DNA of 17,255 nucleotides from an uncultured Eubacteriales bacterium (lineage in GTDB: Bacteria > Bacillota > Clostridia > Oscillospirales > CAG-272): the NCBI GenBank assembly GCA_902462015.1, contig CABPZV010000025.1, positions 1 to 17,255 of the forward strand, read 5' to 3'. Positions within the stretch are counted from its first letter, which is position 1; each line of letters opens with the position of its first letter. The position numbers and the translations under genes were made by a program. Under the pieces are notes generated by a model. It worked only from the letters and a program-made list of their open reading frames with translations. It was not told the DNA's origin and made no database searches. This document shows, in pieces, positions 1 through 8,243 of the stretch.

Positions 1-34
1 AAATTAAAAAAAATAAAAAACATTTTTGTCATAC

Positions 35-63
35 TTGATTTTCAGTTAAAGCTTTGTTATAAT
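35..63 (+). promoter_or_regulatory. Sigma-A-type promoter for the HPr gene
   Basis: TTGATT at 35-40 and TATAAT at 58-63 are separated by 17 bases. A TG at 55-56 gives an extended -10 element. Transcription would begin near base 70, leaving a leader of about 118 bases before the HPr start. The surrounding DNA is very AT-rich, as is usual upstream of strong promoters. The match is seen directly; activity is inferred. Confidence 0.65.
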
Positions 64-92
64 ATATTCAAATGAATTATCAGATATATAAA

Positions 93-155
93 GCAGCATT
101 ATGTATTTATTCGGCATAAAGAACTGATCCCGGTATCCGAATCAGTGCATGCTGC
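93..155 (+). promoter_or_regulatory. Structured 5' leader of the HPr gene
   Basis: Two nested inverted repeats lie in the leader. GCAGCAT (93-99) pairs with ATGCTGC (149-155), a perfect 7-bp stem. ACTGAT (123-128) pairs with ATCAGT (141-146) inside it. There is no T-run, so this is not a terminator. It does not match a riboswitch class I recognise and may only be a 5' stabilising or translation-modulating structure. Confidence 0.35.
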
Positions 156-187
156 GCAATCTGTAAAATTGATGGGAGTAAAAAAAT

Positions 188-451
188 ATGGTTTCACGTA
201 ATGTTACTATAGTAAACAGCATAGGACTTCATGCGCGTCCCGCGACCTTTTTCATTCAGAAAGCCAATTCTTATAAAAGCTCGATATGGGTTGAAAAAGA
301 GGATCGGCGAGTTAATGCAAAAAGTCTCCTCGGTGTTCTTTCGCTTGGAGTTGTAAAGGGAATGACAATTACTCTTATTGCGGACGGAAGTGATGAGTCG
401 GACGCTATTGACGGACTCTGTGAGCTTATTAATTCTGACTTTGATGAATAA
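188..451 (+). CDS. ptsH: HPr family phosphocarrier protein
   Basis: This 87-residue cytoplasmic protein passes phosphate from enzyme I to the sugar-specific EIIA domains of the phosphotransferase system. The active-site motif GLHARPA (13-19) contains His15, the residue phosphorylated by enzyme I. The segment NAKSLLGVLSLGV has Ser46 in the exact position used by HPr kinase in Firmicutes for catabolite control. Having His15 argues for true HPr rather than Crh, which lacks it. Length is normal for the family. The ATG is preceded by GGGAG (174-178) at 9 bases. The gene stands alone between its own promoter and a terminator. No ptsI is nearby; stand-alone HPr genes near uvrC or whiA are familiar in clostridia, so a mainly regulatory role is possible. 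The assignment is secure, the gene symbol slightly less so. Confidence 0.95.
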   Translation: MVSRNVTIVNSIGLHARPATFFIQKANSYKSSIWVEKEDRRVNAKSLLGVLSLGVVKGMTITLIADGSDESDAIDGLCELINSDFDE

Positions 452-512
452 CTGTATTGAGAAAGTCAAAGCATAAAACAGAGACATAATATCTTTTGGC
501 GCCATGCGCCTG

Positions 513-562
513 AAAAGCATTGACCGCAGAGTCTGTCTACAGCGTCTGCGGTTGCTTTTTTT
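513..562 (+). terminator. Rho-independent terminator after the HPr gene
   Basis: ACCGCAGA (523-530) pairs with TCTGCGGT (545-552). Below a 3-base bulge, AAAAGCA (513-519) pairs with TGCTTTT (553-559). A run of seven T follows at 556-562. A further pair of perfect 9-bp arms, GGCGCCATG (498-506) and CATGGCGCC (563-571), encloses the whole terminator. It separates the HPr transcript from uvrC. Confidence 0.85.
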
Positions 563-596
563 CATGGCGCCGTATTTTGGAGAGTAGTTGTATATA

Positions 597-2465
597 ATGG
601 TAAGTGCTGATAAATCTTATGATTATAAATACGAAGGTGAAGAAGAAAGAAAAAAAAGACTTCACCTAAAGGCGCTTGACGTACCTTTTGTTCCGGGTGT
701 ATATATAATGCACGATAAATCCGGGAAAATCATATATGTCGGAAAATCAAAGGCGCTTCACAACAGACTTGGGCAGTATTTTTCTCCGGCGGCAAAGAAT
801 AATATAAAAACCGAGCATATGGTGCGTGCGGTTTATGATTTTGAATATATTATTACTGATACTGAAATAGAGGCTCTGGCTCTCGAAAACAAGCTTATAA
901 AGGTTCATTCGCCCAAATATAATATTCGTCTTAAGGATAGTAAAAGCTATCCATATATAAAGGTAAACGTCGGAGAAAGATATCCTTCGATTACTGTAAC
1001 GCGAACGCGTAGAGCAGATAAGGCAAAGTATTTTGGCCCGTATTCCGGAATGGACGCGGCATATACTATTTTGAGAACGGTTCAAAGCACATTTGGAATA
1101 CCCTCGTGTAAAAGAGAATTTCCGCGTGATATAGGAAAAGAAAGGCCGTGTCTTTACAGTCAGATGAAACGCTGCTGCGCTCCGTGTAGTGGTAACATAT
1201 CCGAGGAGGAATATAATGAATTAATTCGTGAGGCGCTTGTTTTTCTGAAAGGGTCATTTTCTGATGTCAAACGTTCCCTTACCAAAAAAATGAATGAGGC
1301 TTCCGAAAAAATGATGTATGAAGCCGCGGCGGTTTACCGCGACAGAATCCGTGTGCTTGCGAGCCTGTGGCAGAAGCAGAAAGTCGTAACTTCTCCTGAT
1401 ACGGAGTATGACGTTTTTGGAATATGGAGAGATGAGACATATACCGCTGTCGGCATTTTTTATATAAGGGATGGATATATAATTGACAGGGCACATATTC
1501 TTTTTGGAGTAGACTGTATTGCCGAAAGCGAAAATATTATATCTGCAATATGCAATATATATTCAGGAAGAGAGTATATACCGAAAGAAGTTTTGCTCGG
1601 ATTTGATACCGAAGCATCGGATATTGAATTGCTTGAGAAATATTTATCTGACCGGTCGGGAAGAAGGGTCAATGTTCGGGTTCCCGAACGCGGTGATGCA
1701 AAAAAGCTTTGTGAACTTGTATGTGAAAACTGCAGGGAGATTGTCAGCCGTACCGAAATTGAAAGCGAAAGAGAGGAGAAAACTCTCGTCAGGCTTGCGG
1801 AGCTTCTTAAGCTTGAAGTTGTTCCGGAACGGATTGAGGCTTACGACATATCGAATATGGGAAATGACAATATAACCGCCGGTATGATTACTGTTGAAAA
1901 GGGCAGATTCAAAAAGAATATGTACAGAAGCTATTCGATCAGGCAGACCGGAGGAAAGCAGGATGATTATACTTCTATGAGAGAAGCAGTTGAAAGAAGG
2001 CTGAAACATTCGGAGGACGGTTTTCCCGACCTGATTTTGCTTGACGGAGGTCAAACGCATGTCGGCGTAATAAGGTCGCTTCTTGATGAACTTGGATATG
2101 ATATTCCTGTATTTGGGATGGTTAAGGACAGCTTTCATAAGACGCGGGCGCTGACTTCTGATTCGTGCGATATTAGTATCGCAAGAGAACAGGCGGTTTT
2201 TAATCTGATTTACCGTATACAGGAGGAGGTTCACCGTTATACTATAGGAAGAATGAGCCGTGCGAAGAGAAAAAGTGTAAAACGGTCATCTCTTGAAAAT
2301 ATTGCGGGGATAGGCCCCTCGAAAGCGCGCGCGCTTCTTGCGTATTTCGGGACTATCGCGAAAATACGTTCTGCCGGGAAGGATACTATAGCTTCGGTTC
2401 CTGGAATTACTGCCCGGAATGCGGCTGATATATTTGCATATTTTAATGATGAATTGAAAGGATAA
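597..2465 (+). CDS. uvrC: UvrABC excinuclease subunit C
   Basis: UvrC makes both cuts around a DNA lesion in nucleotide excision repair after UvrAB has marked it. Domains in order: an N-terminal GIY-YIG nuclease (about residues 30-110, PGVYIM and IIYVGKSK) for the 3' cut; a cysteine group, CKREF then CLYSQMKRCCAPCSG, matching the site that binds an iron-sulfur cluster in characterised UvrC; a UVR helix pair that contacts UvrB; the RNase H-like domain for the 5' cut (AYDISNMG, LILLDGGQ, and His in EEVHRYTIGRMSR); and C-terminal helix-hairpin-helix motifs (NIAGIGPSKARALL, SVPGITARNAADI). It is 622 residues from the ATG at 597, near the usual length with a charged tail of about 25 residues in front. 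An in-frame TTG at 588 sits closer to GGAG (579-582), so the true start could be three codons earlier. It is followed after 7 bases by rsmD. Confidence 0.97.
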   Translation: MVSADKSYDYKYEGEEERKKRLHLKALDVPFVPGVYIMHDKSGKIIYVGKSKALHNRLGQYFSPAAKNNIKTEHMVRAVYDFEYIITDTEIEALALENKLIKVHSPKYNIRLKDSKSYPYIKVNVGERYPSITVTRTRRADKAKYFGPYSGMDAAYTILRTVQSTFGIPSCKREFPRDIGKERPCLYSQMKRCCAPCSGNISEEEYNELIREALVFLKGSFSDVKRSLTKKMNEASEKMMYEAAAVYRDRIRVLASLWQKQKVVTSPDTEYDVFGIWRDETYTAVGIFYIRDGYIIDRAHILFGVDCIAESENIISAICNIYSGREYIPKEVLLGFDTEASDIELLEKYLSDRSGRRVNVRVPERGDAKKLCELVCENCREIVSRTEIESEREEKTLVRLAELLKLEVVPERIEAYDISNMGNDNITAGMITVEKGRFKKNMYRSYSIRQTGGKQDDYTSMREAVERRLKHSEDGFPDLILLDGGQTHVGVIRSLLDELGYDIPVFGMVKDSFHKTRALTSDSCDISIAREQAVFNLIYRIQEEVHRYTIGRMSRAKRKSVKRSSLENIAGIGPSKARALLAYFGTIAKIRSAGKDTIASVPGITARNAADIFAYFNDELKG

Positions 2466-2472
2466 ATTCAAA

Positions 2473-3042
2473 ATGAGAATTATTACAGGAAGTGCAAAAG
2501 GCACGAGGCTGGAAACACTCGATGGAGAGATGACGCGTCCGACGTCCGAAAGAGTAAAAGAGGCGATTTTTTCTATGATACAGTTTGATGTCGAGGGAAA
2601 ACGTATTCTTGATCTGTTTGGAGGATCGGGGCAGCTTGGACTTGAAGCGTTGAGCCGCGGAGCTGACATTGCAACCTTTGTAGATTCAAGCCGTGATGCC
2701 GCAGAGCTTATTAAGCGCAACGCTCAGAAGGCAAAGCTCTTTGACAGATGCAGAGTTTTGTCGACAGACTGGCTTTCATATCTTAACGGAGCAGCCGGAC
2801 GGGAAAAATTTGATATTGTTTTTATTGATCCTCCGTACGCATCCGGACTTGCTCACAAGGCAGCGGACAAGCTTTGTTCTGATTTACTGCTTGCAGATAA
2901 TGCAATTGTTATATGCGAGACGGGAGAGAAGGAACCGACCGAACATGACGGACTTGTTCTGCGCAGGCATAACAGATACGGAAAAACATACATTTCTCTT
3001 TATGTTTTTGAAAACGGCGGCAGCGATATCGTTATGGCATAA
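2473..3042 (+). CDS. rsmD: 16S rRNA (guanine(966)-N2)-methyltransferase
   Basis: RsmD methylates G966 of 16S rRNA in the assembling small ribosomal subunit, using S-adenosylmethionine. The 189-residue protein begins MRIITGSAKG, the family's typical N-terminus, followed by TRPTSERVKEAIF. The SAM-binding motif LDLFGGSGQLGLEAL lies at 46-60 and the catalytic DPPY motif of N-methyltransferases at 119-122. Length is normal. Its ribosome site, AAAGGA, lies inside the end of uvrC, and only 7 bases separate the genes, so the two are probably translated from one message. The rsmD-coaD pairing downstream is widespread in bacteria. Confidence 0.95.
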   Translation: MRIITGSAKGTRLETLDGEMTRPTSERVKEAIFSMIQFDVEGKRILDLFGGSGQLGLEALSRGADIATFVDSSRDAAELIKRNAQKAKLFDRCRVLSTDWLSYLNGAAGREKFDIVFIDPPYASGLAHKAADKLCSDLLLADNAIVICETGEKEPTEHDGLVLRRHNRYGKTYISLYVFENGGSDIVMA

Positions 3043-3078
3043 TTTTTATAGCTTTCACACGGAAAGGTATGGTTATTT

Positions 3079-3567
3079 ATGAAAAATTGTATGGTGGCTG
3101 GAAGCTTTGACCCGGTTACAAACGGGCATTTCGATCTTATCAAACGTGCTTCGGCATTGTTTGACAATGTATATGCTGTAATTTTTAATAACAGCGAAAA
3201 GACTTATTTGTTCAGTATAGATGAAAGAAAGGAAATGCTGAAGACGGCATGCCGTCATATGAATTCTGTGATAGTTGACACGTCTGAAAAGCTTGCTGTT
3301 GATTATGCGGCTGAACATGAAATTTGTGCGATTGTAAGAGGAGTGAGGGATTCTTCCGACTGCGCTGATGAGATTGCGCTTGCCCAGATTTATAATGAAC
3401 TGTGTTATAATGTTGATACCGTGATTTTACCGTCAAGGCCTGAGCTTTCTTTTGTAAGTTCAAAATTTGTACGTGAGATGATTAAATATGGACATAACAC
3501 TGACAAATACGTTCCGGCAGGGATTGCCGATTATATCGAAAAGCGCATTAAAAAGTATAGAAAATAA
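3079..3567 (+). CDS. coaD: Phosphopantetheine adenylyltransferase
   Basis: CoaD transfers AMP from ATP to 4'-phosphopantetheine, the penultimate step of coenzyme A synthesis. The 162-residue protein is standard length. The nucleotidyltransferase motif GSFDPVTNGH (8-17) carries the TxGH catalytic signature with His17. Lys41, the RGVR motif (87-90) and VSSKFVRE (126-133) match the known substrate-binding positions. The stretch after RGVR (DSSDCADEIALAQIYNEL) diverges from the common AVSDFEYE-type sequence but keeps the expected length and an Asn in YNEL. GGAAAGG (3061-3067) is the ribosome site. An out-of-frame ATG at 3069 lies between it and the real start. No clear terminator follows before the rsmH promoter. 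Confidence 0.95.
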   Translation: MKNCMVAGSFDPVTNGHFDLIKRASALFDNVYAVIFNNSEKTYLFSIDERKEMLKTACRHMNSVIVDTSEKLAVDYAAEHEICAIVRGVRDSSDCADEIALAQIYNELCYNVDTVILPSRPELSFVSSKFVREMIKYGHNTDKYVPAGIADYIEKRIKKYRK

Positions 3568-3601
3568 TGTGTGAATAATATTCTAAATCAGTATATGGCT
3601 A

Positions 3602-3630
3602 TTGAAAAAAAATCCTGTATGGTTTATAAT
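3602..3630 (+). promoter_or_regulatory. Near-consensus promoter of the dcw cluster
   Basis: TTGAAA (3602-3607) and a perfect TATAAT (3625-3630) are separated by 17 bases. Transcription would start near 3637, about 75 bases before rsmH. This is one of the best promoters in the window and probably drives the wall and division genes that follow. I see no mraZ gene or obvious repeated operator between it and rsmH. Confidence 0.7.
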
Positions 3631-3710
3631 ATATTGTATATGCCGGTTTATTTTAATTTGGTATATCGATAAAATCAGCATGGCAAATTAACGGAAGAAC
3701 GGAATTTATT

Positions 3711-4652
3711 ATGGTATTCAATCATATTCCGGTGATGCTCAGCGAGGTGGTTTCATCGCTTGACATAAAGCCGGGAGGAATCTACATAGACTGTACTGTC
3801 GGCGGAGGGGGTCACAGCAGGCATATAGCAGAAAAGCTAAGCCATGACGCAGGAGGACGGCTGATTGGAATCGATCAGGATTCAAGCGCGCTTGAGGCTG
3901 CTTCGCAAAGACTTTCCGATTATGATGACGTTGTCACATTGGTTCACCGGAATTTCAGCGAACTTGACTGTATCTTGTCTGAGCTTGGAATAAAATATGC
4001 TGACGGTGTTCTTATTGATCTTGGAGTATCGTCATATCAGCTTGATACTCCTGAGCGCGGTTTTTCATATATGCACGATGCTCCGCTTGATATGCGTATG
4101 GATAAAGCATCGGTTTTAAGTGCGTATGATATTGTGAACGGCTGGAGCGAAGCCGAACTTACCCGTATTTTTTTTGAATACGGAGAGGAACGTTTTTCAA
4201 GAAAGATAGCTGCCGAAATAGTAAAAAGACGGGAGACGGCACCGGTTAAAACAACGTCGGAGCTTGCGCAGATATGCCGTGACGTTATTCCTGCGAAGGT
4301 TGCTGCATCCGGCGGAAACCCGGCAAAGCGTACATTTCAGGCGATACGAATTGCGGTAAACAGAGAGCTTGATGTAATTGAACCGGTTATTAATACTGCA
4401 GTTGATATTCTGTCGCCTGGCGGAAGGCTTTCAGTGATCACTTTTCATTCGCTGGAGGATCGCATTGTGAAAAAATGTTTTGCCGATTATGCAACCGGTT
4501 GTACATGTCCGTCAGATTTTCCTGTGTGTGTGTGTGGTCATAAAAAAAGGGTGAAGCTTTTAACAAAAAAGCCGGTTATTCCTTCTGATGAAGAACTTAG
4601 CATGAATTCGAGATCACACAGTGCAAAGCTTCGGACTGTAATAAAACTTTGA
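3711..4652 (+). CDS. rsmH: 16S rRNA (cytosine(1402)-N4)-methyltransferase
   Basis: RsmH (formerly MraW) methylates the exocyclic N4 of C1402 in the ribosomal decoding centre, using SAM. It is usually the first or second gene of the dcw cluster. The 313-residue protein opens with HIPVMLSEVV, the family signature, then DCTVGGGGHSRHIAE (27-41), the SAM-binding loop. Also present are GVLIDLGVSSYQLD, ERGFSY, PLDMRMD, and ITFHSLEDRIVK near the C-terminus. The cysteine group CTCPSDFPVCVCG is common in Firmicute RsmH. The preceding dcw gene mraZ is absent. GGAA about 15 bases upstream is a weak ribosome site. A gap of 153 bases separates it from the ftsL-like gene. Confidence 0.96.
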   Translation: MVFNHIPVMLSEVVSSLDIKPGGIYIDCTVGGGGHSRHIAEKLSHDAGGRLIGIDQDSSALEAASQRLSDYDDVVTLVHRNFSELDCILSELGIKYADGVLIDLGVSSYQLDTPERGFSYMHDAPLDMRMDKASVLSAYDIVNGWSEAELTRIFFEYGEERFSRKIAAEIVKRRETAPVKTTSELAQICRDVIPAKVAASGGNPAKRTFQAIRIAVNRELDVIEPVINTAVDILSPGGRLSVITFHSLEDRIVKKCFADYATGCTCPSDFPVCVCGHKKRVKLLTKKPVIPSDEELSMNSRSHSAKLRTVIKL

Positions 4653-4680
4653 ATATGTACTTTCTGACAGCTGTAACTGC

Positions 4681-4700
4681 TTTACTGCCAATACAGTAAA
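4681..4700. repeat. Inverted repeat in the rsmH-ftsL gap
   Basis: TTTACTG (4681-4687) and CAGTAAA (4694-4700) form a perfect 7-bp inverted repeat with a 6-base spacer in the 153-base gap between rsmH and the ftsL-like gene. There is no T-run, so a terminator is unlikely. It could be a protein-binding site or a weak hairpin. The TTTAC/GTAAA arms resemble the inverted repeat over the murE promoter, but the spacing differs. Confidence 0.35.
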
Positions 4701-4805
4701 TTCTGTATATGCAGCAGCGTCCAAAATGCAAAGAGCTACAGAAGTATTTCAATTTTTATTTTTGGCAGACTTAAAATTAATGTCCAATGTGAAAGGAATT
4801 ATAAA

Positions 4806-5744
4806 ATGCCGCAGAATTTACGGAATGCGGACGACCGCGGTAAAGGCCAGTCACGAAAAATCAGTTCAGGCAGCAGGCAGAAATCTTCCGAGCTGAAACA
4901 TCAATATACAGCGACATTTAAATTTGAGCGAGTTACTCCGGAAATGCTTGCCGAAATCAGGAAAAACGGAGGCGTTTCTTCTGATGTAAAAAGAAAAAGC
5001 TCCGCATCCAGGGGAAAATCTTCTGCTGGAAGCTCTGAATATAGATTTCAAAATGAAATCCGTACCGGCGAAAAAAATCAGAAAAAGCCGGTAATTTACA
5101 GTGAAAAAAACGTTCGGAAGACAGAGCGAAGGATAAATCTTAACTCAGACGAAAAGAATAATGTAAACGCAGACAAAAGCCTCAGGCATAGTACGGATAA
5201 AAAACTTAGTCAAAGTCCGAATCAAAAGGCGGCTCTGAGTTCGGATGGAAAATCTCTTGTCTCCCAAAAGACAGAGTCGGTTTCCGGTGCGGATATTATA
5301 AGGCGCAGACTTAAGGCAAGCCGAATGCCTCGGATGCATACGGTTGATTCACGGATTATAAGGCGTTTTCCGTATAAAATTTTGTTTTTGGCTGTAATCG
5401 GAACTCTGCTTTTTATGACGATAATTTACAATAACGTACAGATTAATGAAAAAACATCGGAAATTGCCGAGCTTCGCTCCGAGCTTTCTTCTCTGGAGGA
5501 GGATATAACAGAGGCATCGCTGAAGGTGGAGAAAAAGAATGATCTCCGTGTAATCGAGGCCCGCGCAATTGAGCTTGGAATGGTTAAAGCGGATCAGCTG
5601 AGTAAAAAATATGTTTCAATTCCTTCGAATGATCAGATTACATTAATTGATGATTCTGACGAGGAGAAAGAGAATTTTCATATGACCGGGATTTTCGAAG
5701 CAATCCGTCAGAAAATATCGGATTTAATTGATACCTTCAGATGA
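4806..5744 (+). CDS. ftsL: FtsL/DivIC-like division protein with a long cytoplasmic tail
   Basis: Position and architecture, not sequence identity, identify this 312-residue protein. FtsL is a small bitopic protein that joins the FtsQ/DivIB-FtsB/DivIC complex and activates FtsW-PBP at the septum. One membrane segment lies near residues 190-209 (ILFLAVIGTLLFMTIIY), followed by a coiled coil at about 212-248 (EKTSEIAELRSELSSLEEDI) and the short helix RVIEARAIELGM typical of the FtsL/DivIC superfamily. The tail then ends in an acidic stretch and an amphipathic helix. Unlike ordinary FtsL (roughly 100-130 residues), it has about 185 Lys/Ser/Arg-rich, probably disordered residues before the membrane, including a degenerate octapeptide repeat (113-152). 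GAAAGGA lies just upstream of the ATG. It sits immediately before its expected partner, the penicillin-binding protein. DivIC/FtsB is the alternative name. Confidence 0.8.
   Translation: MPQNLRNADDRGKGQSRKISSGSRQKSSELKHQYTATFKFERVTPEMLAEIRKNGGVSSDVKRKSSASRGKSSAGSSEYRFQNEIRTGEKNQKKPVIYSEKNVRKTERRINLNSDEKNNVNADKSLRHSTDKKLSQSPNQKAALSSDGKSLVSQKTESVSGADIIRRRLKASRMPRMHTVDSRIIRRFPYKILFLAVIGTLLFMTIIYNNVQINEKTSEIAELRSELSSLEEDITEASLKVEKKNDLRVIEARAIELGMVKADQLSKKYVSIPSNDQITLIDDSDEEKENFHMTGIFEAIRQKISDLIDTFR
5142..5261 (+). repeat. Five degenerate 24-base repeats inside the ftsL-like gene
   Basis: Residues 113-152 divide into five octapeptides: NSDEKNNV, NADKSLRH, STDKKLSQ, SPNQKAAL, SSDGKSLV. Position 1 is always N or S, position 3 is D or N, and position 5 is K in four of five. 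The DNA units are 24 bases with little identity left, so the repeat is old or kept at the protein level. Confidence 0.5.
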
Positions 5745-5860
5745 ATTCAGAACATATTAAAATAATGAGCGCCATACAATATTTAAAGGGTAGCTGCATA
5801 AGTAAAAAAGATTTAAAACGGTAAAAACTTTAAGCCTGTACGAAAGGAATGTTTATAAAA

Positions 5861-8194
5861 ATGGCATCGAAACAAACCAATCGGTTTATACCAGTCAGAA
5901 GTGTTTTCCTTATACTATTCTGTATATTTGTGGCATTGATTCTGATAAGCCGTCTTTTTTATCTCCAGATTTTAAGCTATGAATATTATGAATCTATTGT
6001 GCTTAACAATATTTCTGCTAAGACAACGGTAACAGCTTCCCGCGGTAATATTACCGACCGCAATGGGATACAGCTTGCAAGTAACTACACGGTTTACCGA
6101 ATATTCATTTCGCCTCGGAATATTGTGAGCGACGAACAGAAAGAACTGATATGTACGGGATTATCAGATATTTTAGGCGTTGATTATGAAAACGTAAAAA
6201 AGCAGGCAGAAATGACCTACTATGCCGACCGTACAATAAAAAAGAATGTTGAGGAGGAACAGGCGAGTGAGGTACTGAAATATATAGATGACAATAATTT
6301 AAATACTCAGATTTATGTAGAGGCTTCCTCAAAGCGTTATTATCCTTACAATGATCTTGCGGCTCAGGTAATAGGATTTGTCGGTGCTGACGGGGGTATG
6401 CTCGGCATTGAGAGAAAATATGATAAATACCTGACCGGTACTCCCGGCCATTATATTACTGCACGTGACGCGTGGGGCAAAAGTATGCCGACAAAATATG
6501 AGACTTATATAGAGGCTCAAGACGGTTATCAGGTGGAAAGCACTCTTGATCTGAAAATTCAGAGCGCACTTGAAACCCAGCTTGAAAAAACTTATTATGA
6601 GTCGAATTCAACCAATCGTGTCACTGGAATTGTTATGGATGTAAATACCGGAGGAGTTCTTGGAATGGCTACATATCCAAGCTTCGATTTGAATAATCCG
6701 TATGAACTCAGCGACGAGCTTCTTACTCCTTTCAGTACTTATATGTCGGATGTGAATCAGGCGAGAGTCCGTGAAAACGATAACTACGAGAATTTTGCCG
6801 AAATGATTTATAATTTTACTCAGATTAAGGAAAATTATGAAGCCGGTTCGGACGAATATCAAAATGCGTATATGGAGCTTCTTTATACTCTTTGGAGAAA
6901 TAAAGCGGTTAGCGAGCTGTATGAGCCTGGTTCAACCTTTAAAATAATTACAACATCAATGGCTTTTGAGGAAAATATTATTACTCCGAACACGGTGTTT
7001 ACCTGCTATGATCCGTATTCTGTAGAAGGAACTAAAATTCATTGTCATAAGAGAGGCGGACATGGTACACATGAATACAGGTATATGCTTCAGCAGTCTT
7101 GCAATCCGACCTTGATTCAAGTTGCCCAGCTTGTAGGAAATGAAAAGTTTTATCAATACTTCGAAGCATATGGATACACATCGACAACAGGAATAGACCT
7201 TCCTGCTGAAGCTTCTCCGATTTTTCATAACTACAGCGGCTTTAATGCCGTAGAGCTTGCTACATACTCTTTTGGTCAGACCTTTAAAATAACGCCGATC
7301 CAACAGATTACGGCAGTAAGTACGGTTGCAAACGGAGGCTATCTTCTTACTCCTCATGTTGTAAGCCGGATCATCGACAATGAGGGAAATGTTGTTTACA
7401 GCGCGGATGAAACCCCGAAGCGCCAAGTTGTAAGCTCAGAAGTCTGCGAGACAATTGCGGAAATACTTGAGGACGGCGTATCCGGAAACGGAGGAGCTAA
7501 AAACACGTATGTTCCGGGGTATAAAATTGCAGCTAAGACCGGTACGTCGGAGGTTCGCGACGTGTTCGATGAAAATGGAAGTTCTTATCTCCGCGTAGGT
7601 TCTACAATAGCTTTTGCGCCTTCTGATGACCCGCAGGTGGCCGTTTTAATTGTGTGCGACGAGCCAATGGTATCACAGATGTACGGAGCATATGTTGCGG
7701 CTCCTTATGTTGCGGCAGTTATGGAGGAAATACTTCCGTATATCGGAGTAGAGAGAAACTGGACGGATGAGGAACGTGTCAATATGAATACCACAATTGG
7801 AAATTATGTGGGATATGATATTGCATCTGCTACCGCCGGAATGAAAAACTTAGGAATCAAATACAATATTATAGGTGACGGAGATATAATAAACTATCAG
7901 GCGCCGGCGGCGGGAAGCAGTTTTAATAAATCAAGCGGAACCGTTACCCTTTATACCGGAGATGCTGTTCCGAATCAATATGTTACTGTGCCTGATCTGT
8001 CACAAATGAAAGCCTCAACTGCAAATCAAGCTATCATTAATGCCGGACTCAATCCGGTAATCACCGGTGCTACAAATAATGTATCTGACGCAACTGCGAT
8101 TGTTGTAGGTCAGAGTCCGGAAGCTGGCTCCTCGGTACTGTACGGTTCTACAGTTACTGTGACAATGCGTTTTATCGGAGACACCGACGCGTAA
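5861..8194 (+). CDS. Class B penicillin-binding protein with two PASTA domains (SpoVD/FtsI type)
   Basis: This membrane-anchored transpeptidase cross-links peptidoglycan peptides at the septum or, if it is SpoVD, in the spore cortex. I start it at the ATG at 5861 (777 residues): the in-frame ATG at 5849 directly abuts AAAGGA and leaves no spacing. One N-terminal membrane helix (about 14-33) is followed by the dimerisation domain. The transpeptidase carries EPGSTFK (active-site Ser358, Lys361), SCN (413-415) and KTGT (559-562). Two PASTA-like domains follow, at about 643-701 and 706-773. An insert of about 50 residues, rich in charged and helix-forming residues, sits between YPSFDLNNPYE (272-282) and the active-site Ser. 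Its neighbours, ftsL before and ftsW downstream, fit a divisome enzyme. The sequence alone does not decide between spoVD and pbpB. Confidence 0.92.
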   Translation: MASKQTNRFIPVRSVFLILFCIFVALILISRLFYLQILSYEYYESIVLNNISAKTTVTASRGNITDRNGIQLASNYTVYRIFISPRNIVSDEQKELICTGLSDILGVDYENVKKQAEMTYYADRTIKKNVEEEQASEVLKYIDDNNLNTQIYVEASSKRYYPYNDLAAQVIGFVGADGGMLGIERKYDKYLTGTPGHYITARDAWGKSMPTKYETYIEAQDGYQVESTLDLKIQSALETQLEKTYYESNSTNRVTGIVMDVNTGGVLGMATYPSFDLNNPYELSDELLTPFSTYMSDVNQARVRENDNYENFAEMIYNFTQIKENYEAGSDEYQNAYMELLYTLWRNKAVSELYEPGSTFKIITTSMAFEENIITPNTVFTCYDPYSVEGTKIHCHKRGGHGTHEYRYMLQQSCNPTLIQVAQLVGNEKFYQYFEAYGYTSTTGIDLPAEASPIFHNYSGFNAVELATYSFGQTFKITPIQQITAVSTVANGGYLLTPHVVSRIIDNEGNVVYSADETPKRQVVSSEVCETIAEILEDGVSGNGGAKNTYVPGYKIAAKTGTSEVRDVFDENGSSYLRVGSTIAFAPSDDPQVAVLIVCDEPMVSQMYGAYVAAPYVAAVMEEILPYIGVERNWTDEERVNMNTTIGNYVGYDIASATAGMKNLGIKYNIIGDGDIINYQAPAAGSSFNKSSGTVTLYTGDAVPNQYVTVPDLSQMKASTANQAIINAGLNPVITGATNNVSDATAIVVGQSPEAGSSVLYGSTVTVTMRFIGDTDA

Positions 8195-8207
8195 TTTGAC
8201 AGTTACT

Positions 8208-8243
8208 TATGATATCCGGAATATTTATATTTCGGATATCATA
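8208..8243. repeat. Perfect 11-bp hairpin between the PBP gene and murE
   Basis: TATGATATCCG (8208-8218) pairs with CGGATATCATA (8233-8243) around an AT-rich 14-base loop. It begins 14 bases after the PBP stop. No T-run follows on either side, so it is at best a weak terminator; an mRNA-processing or stabilising hairpin is equally possible. Confidence 0.45.

Noticed and set aside
194..565. Minus-strand reading frame over the HPr gene
   Set aside because: It is antisense to a clear HPr gene, has no family motif and includes the terminator region.
1644..2234. 196-codon minus-strand frame inside uvrC
   Set aside because: It mirrors the coding constraint of uvrC, shows no recognisable domain and has no ribosome site worth the name.
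5849..5860. Upstream in-frame ATG of the PBP gene
   Set aside because: It directly abuts AAAGGA with no spacing, so the ATG at 5861 is more likely.
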